Assembly (NCBI GenBank): GCA_900557255.1
Contig: USSA01000028.1
Location: 1 to 26,114 of the forward strand
Direction of reading: 5' to 3'
Length of the DNA: 26,114 nucleotides
DNA from: an uncultured Prevotella sp.
Lineage (GTDB): Bacteria; Bacteroidota; Bacteroidia; Bacteroidales; Bacteroidaceae
The translations under genes and the position numbers were made by a program. Positions 21,757 through 26,114 of the stretch are shown in pieces. The notes under the pieces are model-generated. The model made no database searches. It was not told the origin of the DNA and saw only the letters and a program-made list of their open reading frames with translations. The first letter of the stretch is position 1. The number at the start of each line of letters is the position of its first letter.

Positions 21757-22959
21757 TTATTTTCCTATTACAACCGTTTTAAACCAGTCTTTAAGAACGC
21801 CTGCATATTGGTCTTGGGAATCAGAAAGTAGAATCACCACCTGTTCACCATTCTTTAACTTCGGTCCCAGGCACATTCCTTCATAATTTGCAAACGAGCG
21901 GTCAAAAACCGACAAACCGGTCTTCCATTCTAAAAGCAAATGCTTATTAATATAAGGTGTAGCTTCGCAGAAAGGTTGCTCAATAGGATACGGATTCTCC
22001 TGCAACGGATTAATCAAATACAACTTGCATTTACAAAATGCTCCCAATTTCATCTTTGGAATAAAAGCTTCACGTTCCAAGACCAACAACTGACCATCCG
22101 GCAAGACACACAATTCGCTAACACCCATCACATACGTTTCAGCCTTCTTGTTCGTAGTAGGCTTATCCATCCGGTAGGCATAAGCTTCCATCAAGTGTTT
22201 TCCCCCAACATTTACTGAATCTGAATCATCACTATTCTGCCTCAGAACACCTATCCCCTCCAAATGTTGAGCATCTATTCCCTTCAGATCTCCAATATCA
22301 ATCCTCATCAGGCGTAGTTTATTTGCGCCTCCATTCTGTGGCGTTGCAGGTTCCCCATCCTTCTGGAGCGTACTTTCAGGAATCGTCCAAAGGTAATGAC
22401 GGACAGAATCGAAAGCCAAAGATTCAAACGCATAGTTAGGAGCAAATGCAGCAGATGGGCATTCTATCTTTCTGAGTCGGGAATTCCATTCCGCATTCCG
22501 GGATGAAGGATTGATAAAAAACTCCCTGATACTGAAAAATCCCTCACTTGCCACCATCAGGGTAGAATCGGAAACCTTTGCAATCGCCTCATGATCAAAG
22601 CCCATATCCGTGCCTATCCAAGATTTCCCATCATAGCGGCTTCCATCCACCATCACATCATATCCCAGATTCTCCACATGCCGAAGTTCTCCCGTAAGTT
22701 CATCTACCTGGATACGAAACTTGAAGAACAAGACACTATCAGACTTATCACTTACCACCGCATAAACATCATCATGCAAATGAGTAATACCACTATAGTT
22801 TCCTGCTGGTACGAAACGGGGATAGGATTTCTGAGGAAACTCTCGAACAACTGTCCATTGACCTTCCTCAACATCACCCCGCACCACCTGTAAAGTATCA
22901 GACCAAAGCACCTGATACCCGAAACACAAGAAACAAGTTAGCAAAATATTCCGAAGCAT
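21757..22959 (-). CDS. Esterase-like / phytase-like secreted protein
   Basis: The 400-residue protein has an N-terminal signal (MLRNILLTCFLCFGYQVLWS). It shows the blade-like blocks of the 'esterase-like activity of phytase' family (PF13449): NYSGITHLHDDVYAVVSDK (54-72), DHEAIAKVSDSTLMVASEG (122-140), NYAFESLAFD, SELCVLPDGQLLVLERE, and NYEGMCLGPKL with ILLSDSQD near the C-terminus. The conserved Asp and Glu residues fit a calcium-binding beta-propeller. It probably acts on phosphate or ester substrates in the periplasm, but the substrate is unknown. It begins 3 bp after the phosphopantetheinyl transferase stop and shares its transcript. Confidence 0.8.
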   Translation of the reverse strand: MLRNILLTCFLCFGYQVLWSDTLQVVRGDVEEGQWTVVREFPQKSYPRFVPAGNYSGITHLHDDVYAVVSDKSDSVLFFKFRIQVDELTGELRHVENLGYDVMVDGSRYDGKSWIGTDMGFDHEAIAKVSDSTLMVASEGFFSIREFFINPSSRNAEWNSRLRKIECPSAAFAPNYAFESLAFDSVRHYLWTIPESTLQKDGEPATPQNGGANKLRLMRIDIGDLKGIDAQHLEGIGVLRQNSDDSDSVNVGGKHLMEAYAYRMDKPTTNKKAETYVMGVSELCVLPDGQLLVLEREAFIPKMKLGAFCKCKLYLINPLQENPYPIEQPFCEATPYINKHLLLEWKTGLSVFDRSFANYEGMCLGPKLKNGEQVVILLSDSQDQYAGVLKDWFKTVVIGK

Positions 22960-22962
22960 AGT

Positions 22963-23601
22963 TTACAAAGCTGCATAAGTAAGAACAAACTCCATCGTCA
23001 ACTCAAAGTCCACATTTACCGATTTATGCGACTTCAGGTTTTCCACTTCGCAATTCCAATCCATCATAGGGTCGAACGGTTTCAGCCGCATCTCTCCATA
23101 TTGCAAATTCTCTGCCGAAAACAGTTTATAGACAGTTTCTTTAGCGCACCAATGAACCAGCAAAGCATCCAGACCTTCAGCCTTTTCATCCCTTCTCAAA
23201 AACTTGGAAGCAATACGCTCCACCCTATCATTATAATATTCTATATCCACAGCTACAGAACGGCTTTTAGAAATAATGACGGAAGCAAAGCCCCGGGTAT
23301 GAGAAATACTGATATTAAACTTGTTGAGCAAAGGTTTGCCGCACTCATCATGTGTGATTTCTCCGATTTTGCCTATCTGCTCCTCAGAATATCCAGCTAT
23401 CAGAAGCATCTCTCTGAGTAAAGCCCTGACTGCAAGAAACTCCAACTTTCGTCCTTCACTTTTATAGAGTTCCAAATCTTTAATATAAACTTTCATCCAA
23501 GGATAGCTCTCCAGAAAGTCGCTTACAGACTCTCCGATTTGCCACAATCCCAAATGTACTCCAGGATAAACTTCTCTTACGTTTATTAATGCCATAACCA
23601 A
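22963..23601 (-). CDS. 4'-phosphopantetheinyl transferase superfamily protein
   Basis: It transfers the 4'-phosphopantetheine arm of CoA to a carrier protein. The 212 residues contain the Sfp-type blocks: ISISHTRGFA (97-106), VAVDIE (116-121, metal-binding D119 and E121) and WCAKETVYKLF (151-161, with E155 and K159). The size (~210 aa) fits the Sfp/Gsp branch rather than AcpS. In this gene neighbourhood (near ssb and gldE) such a gene is often found in Bacteroidota. The first ATG is at 23601 and a second, two codons in, at 23595. The promoter at 23618-23649 would put transcription start near 23612, so either start is possible with a very short leader. Confidence 0.88.
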   Translation of the reverse strand: MVMALINVREVYPGVHLGLWQIGESVSDFLESYPWMKVYIKDLELYKSEGRKLEFLAVRALLREMLLIAGYSEEQIGKIGEITHDECGKPLLNKFNISISHTRGFASVIISKSRSVAVDIEYYNDRVERIASKFLRRDEKAEGLDALLVHWCAKETVYKLFSAENLQYGEMRLKPFDPMMDWNCEVENLKSHKSVNVDFELTMEFVLTYAAL

Positions 23602-23617
23602 TTGATTTTATAGGGGA

Positions 23618-23649
23618 CAAAATTACGAAAAAAAATCGAGAAAAACAAA
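23618..23649 (-). promoter_or_regulatory. Promoter of the phosphopantetheinyl transferase operon
   Basis: On the minus strand TTTG (23649-23646), 20 bp and TAATTTTG (23625-23618) are an exact consensus match. The -33 TTTG lies inside the U-tract of the gldE terminator. Confidence 0.75.
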
Positions 23650-23682
23650 AGAGAGTCAAGATTATAGCAATCTCGACCCTCT
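23641..23682 (-). terminator. Intrinsic terminator after gldE, overlapping the next promoter
   Basis: Bases 23682-23669 pair with 23663-23650 on the minus strand, a 14-bp stem in which two G-U pairs exist only in this direction, with a 5-nt loop. TTTTGTTTTT follows (23650-23641). It lies about 36 bp after the gldE stop. Confidence 0.8.
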
Positions 23683-23718
23683 TTCTTATTATAATCAATC
23701 TTAAAAAGCCTCAACAAA

Positions 23719-25041
23719 TTATTTACCGGGAAGAACCACCACTTTGATCCTACTGATACGGCGTTCCTCAACCCCAAAAACCTCAAAAGAATAATTCTTA
23801 TATTCGATTTTCTCATGGATACTTGGAAAATCACCCTTGATTTCAAGCAACAATCCGGCCAAAGTATCGGCATCGCCTTCCACTTCCTCAAATTCCTCAT
23901 CATCAACATTCAGAATCTTGCAGAAATCCGTCAGCAAAGTCTTACCCTCAAAAATAAATGTATTATAATTCAACTTGGAGTAGAACTTTTCCTCCTCATC
24001 ATACTCATCATTAATTTCGCCTACGATTTCCTCCAGAATATCCTCAAGAGTTACAATGCCGCTCGTGCCGCCAAATTCATCTACCACGATGGCGATATGC
24101 ACCTTATTCTCTTGGAACTCTCTCAGCAAATCATCAATCTTCTTGGTTTCCGGCACAAAATAAGGCGGACGAATCAGACTCTGCCATCTGAAAGAGGCCG
24201 GTTTTCCTAAATGAGGAAGCAAATCCTTGATATACAAAATGCCACGAATGTTGTCGGTATTGTCCTGATAAACAGGAATACGGCTATAGTTATTTTCCAC
24301 GATACATTTCAGAACCTCAGGATAAGTACTGTGAATATCCAGATCTACTACATTCTGACGGCTCGTCATTACCTCCTTGGCTGTCTCATCACCAAAGCGG
24401 ATAATACCCTTCAGCATACTCTGTTCGTCCTTGATATCATCCTTGTCTGTTAGTTCCAAAGCCTGTTCCAAATCATCAACACTCAAGATGTGATTTTCCT
24501 TCTTCACTACCTTTTCGGCCAACATACCACTTTTCAAGAGCACATTTTCCAAAGGCCAGAAAATTTTGCGGGCAATCAAAATGCCTCCTACAAAACGCCT
24601 GCAGAAAAGTAACGGATCCTTACGACTATACACTTTTGGCATGATTTCACCAAAAAGTAAAAGAAGAAACGTAAGCAGAACTGTAATAATCAGAAATTGC
24701 AGCCAATACGCTTTTGCTCCAAAATGAACTACACCAGCAAAAACATAGTTTAAAAGCATAATGATGGTGACGTTCACAAAATTATTGGCGATGAGAATGG
24801 TAGCAAGAGTACGCTCAGAATCCTCACGCAACATCAGAATCTTACGGTCTGTTTCTGTTTTCTCATCTTCCAGTTCATCAACATCTGTAGGTGAAAGACT
24901 GAAAAAAGCGATTTCAGAACCACTTGCAAACGCAGACACCAACAGTAATACTGCCGCTAAGACGGCAGCAAAAACAACCCCCAATGAAGGCGATGAAAAA
25001 GCAACATCATCAAAGGCCTCAGTTATAGTTGAAATATCCAA
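23719..25041 (-). CDS. gldE: GldE-like CNNM/CBS-domain membrane protein
   Basis: The 440-residue protein has an N-terminal CNNM (DUF21) membrane domain (~20-190). Its helices include VVFAAVLAAVLLLVSAFASG and LQFLIITVLLTFLLLLFGEI, the latter followed by the family 'GEimPK' motif. Two CBS domains follow (~215-335; VMTSRQNVVDLDI, FQENKVHIAIVVDEFGGTSG). A CorC/HlyC-type C-terminal domain (~345-435) ends the protein. Together these match GldE and HlyC/CorC ion-transport relatives. In Flavobacterium GldE works with GldD in gliding. Here no gldD is adjacent, so a magnesium or other ion role is equally possible. It follows ssb by 13 bp, the usual order in Bacteroidota. Confidence 0.88.
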   Translation of the reverse strand: MDISTITEAFDDVAFSSPSLGVVFAAVLAAVLLLVSAFASGSEIAFFSLSPTDVDELEDEKTETDRKILMLREDSERTLATILIANNFVNVTIIMLLNYVFAGVVHFGAKAYWLQFLIITVLLTFLLLLFGEIMPKVYSRKDPLLFCRRFVGGILIARKIFWPLENVLLKSGMLAEKVVKKENHILSVDDLEQALELTDKDDIKDEQSMLKGIIRFGDETAKEVMTSRQNVVDLDIHSTYPEVLKCIVENNYSRIPVYQDNTDNIRGILYIKDLLPHLGKPASFRWQSLIRPPYFVPETKKIDDLLREFQENKVHIAIVVDEFGGTSGIVTLEDILEEIVGEINDEYDEEEKFYSKLNYNTFIFEGKTLLTDFCKILNVDDEEFEEVEGDADTLAGLLLEIKGDFPSIHEKIEYKNYSFEVFGVEERRISRIKVVVLPGK

Positions 25042-25054
25042 TTTTATATATTAA

Positions 25055-25486
25055 TTAAAATGGTAAACTATCTTGTTCCTTCTCTTCCTGAGAAGTCTGA
25101 GCCTCAGCTTTGGCAGCAGTTTGGGCATTACTTGCTTCATTTGTACGTGAAGCAGCAAACTTGGATACAAGCATTTCCATATTATCCACGTAAATCTCAG
25201 TTACATATCTACGTTTCCCCTGCTTGTCATCATAGGTACGGTAACGCACCTTACCCTCGACATAAAGTTTGTCACCCTTACGCACATACTTTTCTACATA
25301 TTTAGCCAAGGCACGAAAAAAGACAAGGTTATGCCAATCTGTATGATCAGGCACCTGCATACCATTTTCCAATGTATATCCACGTTCTGTTGTCGCAAGA
25401 GAAACCTGCGCTACAGCCTGATCAGCATCATAATAATGAACATCAGGATCCTTCCCGACATTACCAATTAACATAACCTTATTCAT
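25055..25486 (-). CDS. ssb: Single-stranded DNA-binding protein
   Basis: SSB coats single-stranded DNA during replication, repair and recombination. The 143 residues begin MNKVMLIGNVGKDPDVHYYD, the usual SSB start. The OB-fold covers ~1-108 (VAQVSLATTERG, TDWHNLVFFRALAKYVEKYV, KGDKLYVEGKVRYRTYDDKQ, with YVTEIYVDNMEML closing the fold). A flexible Ala/Gln-rich linker leads to the acidic tip EKEQDSLPF, the partner-binding tail. It lies 21 bp after the 179-aa gene and 13 bp before gldE, all on the same strand. Confidence 0.97.
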   Translation of the reverse strand: MNKVMLIGNVGKDPDVHYYDADQAVAQVSLATTERGYTLENGMQVPDHTDWHNLVFFRALAKYVEKYVRKGDKLYVEGKVRYRTYDDKQGKRRYVTEIYVDNMEMLVSKFAASRTNEASNAQTAAKAEAQTSQEEKEQDSLPF

Positions 25487-25507
25487 ATCAAAACATTTTT
25501 AATGAAA

Positions 25508-26047
25508 TTATTTCCACATTCCCAAATAACGGAACTGGAAATTCTTACCCTTTGCAGAAGGGAACTGACTTCTGGAATCTACCCTACCACGGAGATGCTC
25601 TACGATTCTCTCATAGCAATCTATTCCAGACATAGCTTTAACGTCTGCCACAAAATGAGTGTCACGATACTCAAATTTACCTGTAGCAGGCACCATTACA
25701 ACTCGCTTGAAATCCAGCGAACCTTCATACCAGCCCGGACGCTCTTCAGTCAAACGGTTTACTGGACTTGCAGGATTATCATGACGCTCAGAAGGCACAG
25801 TACGCAAAGCCTTCTTATCCTTAAAATCCTGCATACATGCAGCAGCTGTCTTAATGATTATAAAATAAACTCTTGGGCGTACTTTATATCTTTTAGGATA
25901 GCATACATCACTTGCAGCATAATCACGGATATCCGCTTCCAAATCAGGATTCATTCCTATTTCTGGAATTTGACTTAAAAAATCTATCGCTTGGTCGACA
26001 GAAGAAACAAAGGTTTCCTTATCGAAATATCTAATATATAAATTCAT
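25508..26047 (-). CDS. Conserved protein of unknown function upstream of ssb (179 aa)
   Basis: This is a soluble 179-residue protein with no signal or membrane helix. It starts MNLYIRYFDKETFVSSVDQA and has an Arg/Lys-rich middle (CYPKRYKVRPRVYFIIIKTA) and the stretch RPGWYEGSLDFKRVVMVPAT. I recall similar unnamed proteins next to ssb in Prevotella and Bacteroides but no function. In many Bacteroidota this place is held by mutY, which this protein does not resemble. It is the first gene of the unit with ssb and gldE. Only about 40 bp separate it from the tRNA gene, with no consensus promoter, so transcription may pass through from the tRNA. Confidence 0.75.
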   Translation of the reverse strand: MNLYIRYFDKETFVSSVDQAIDFLSQIPEIGMNPDLEADIRDYAASDVCYPKRYKVRPRVYFIIIKTAAACMQDFKDKKALRTVPSERHDNPASPVNRLTEERPGWYEGSLDFKRVVMVPATGKFEYRDTHFVADVKAMSGIDCYERIVEHLRGRVDSRSQFPSAKGKNFQFRYLGMWK

Positions 26048-26088
26048 AGTGGGTATGTTTCTCTCTTTTTAAATATTAAAGAAAAAAG

Positions 26089-26114
26089 AGCGGAAAACGG
26101 GACTCGGACCCGCG
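26089..26114 (-). tRNA. tRNA 3' end, probably tRNA-Gly (cut by window edge)
   Basis: Reading the minus strand from 26114, a T-arm (GCGGG, loop TCCGAGT, CCCGT) is followed by acceptor strand TTTCCGC and discriminator T (26089). No CCA is encoded, as is normal in Bacteroidota. The acceptor sequence would pair with GCGGAAA, the usual start of Bacteroidota tRNA-Gly. The anticodon lies outside the window, so identity is inferred. The loop has C in place of the usual T at position 55. A T-rich run follows the gene (26088-26081). Confidence 0.75.

Noticed and set aside
21555..21831. Two overlapping plus-strand frames in the pyrimidine-rich interval
   Set aside because: Low-complexity Ser/Phe/Ile-rich translations of C/T-rich DNA without a conserved domain.

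Overview
The window is a piece of a Bacteroidota chromosome, most likely a gut Prevotella/Segatella-type species. The evidence is the many promoters of Bacteroidota form (TTTG, 19-20 bp, then TAnnTTTG), the absence of Shine-Dalgarno sequences, a short primary sigma factor without region 1.1, GldB and GldE homologues, a DPP IV-type peptidase, and a Bacteroidota-like RNase P RNA. The species assignment is inference.

Layout. (1) 1-3240 is phage-derived and reads on the minus strand. It holds the N-terminal half of a tail tape measure protein cut by the window edge, a 136-aa conserved phage protein, a 58-aa two-helix membrane protein, a broken helix-turn-helix gene, a DUF5053 protein and a 52-aa charged protein. 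Three well-formed promoters and one strong terminator divide it into short transcription units. (2) 3241-8123 is a low-GC accessory module: a C5-cytosine DNA methyltransferase, an MvaI/BcnI-family restriction endonuclease and an unrecognised membrane protein in one minus-strand operon. Two same-direction copies of a ~0.3 kb palindromic repeat bracket it. (3) 8124-9522 has a DUF1232 (YkvA-type) protein, a small membrane protein and the RNase P RNA gene. (4) 9523-13151 reads on the plus strand: periplasmic HtrA/DegQ protease, the primary sigma factor RpoD and a secreted lysine-rich protein, ending at a terminator shared with the convergent operon. (5) 13169-21373 is minus-strand core genome: DPP IV-like peptidase with a GldB-like lipoprotein; a radical SAM protein, a GT2 glycosyltransferase and a DUF4861 protein; MtaB tRNA methylthiotransferase; and a tiny alanine/aspartate-rich lipoprotein. 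(6) 21757-26114, minus strand: phytase-like esterase with a phosphopantetheinyl transferase; GldE, SSB and a conserved hypothetical; and the 3' end of a tRNA, probably tRNA-Gly.

The most interesting points are the repeat-bracketed restriction-modification module with its extra membrane protein; the pairing of an MvaI/BcnI-type nuclease with a C5 methyltransferase carrying a ~210-residue insertion; two places (rpoD and the phosphopantetheinyl transferase) where the U-tract of the upstream terminator is also the -33 element of the next promoter; a perfect 18-bp palindrome next to a phage promoter; and small genes that a length cut-off would miss. No CRISPR array or insertion sequence was seen. 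All functions rest on reading the sequence and remembered family features; no database search was run.
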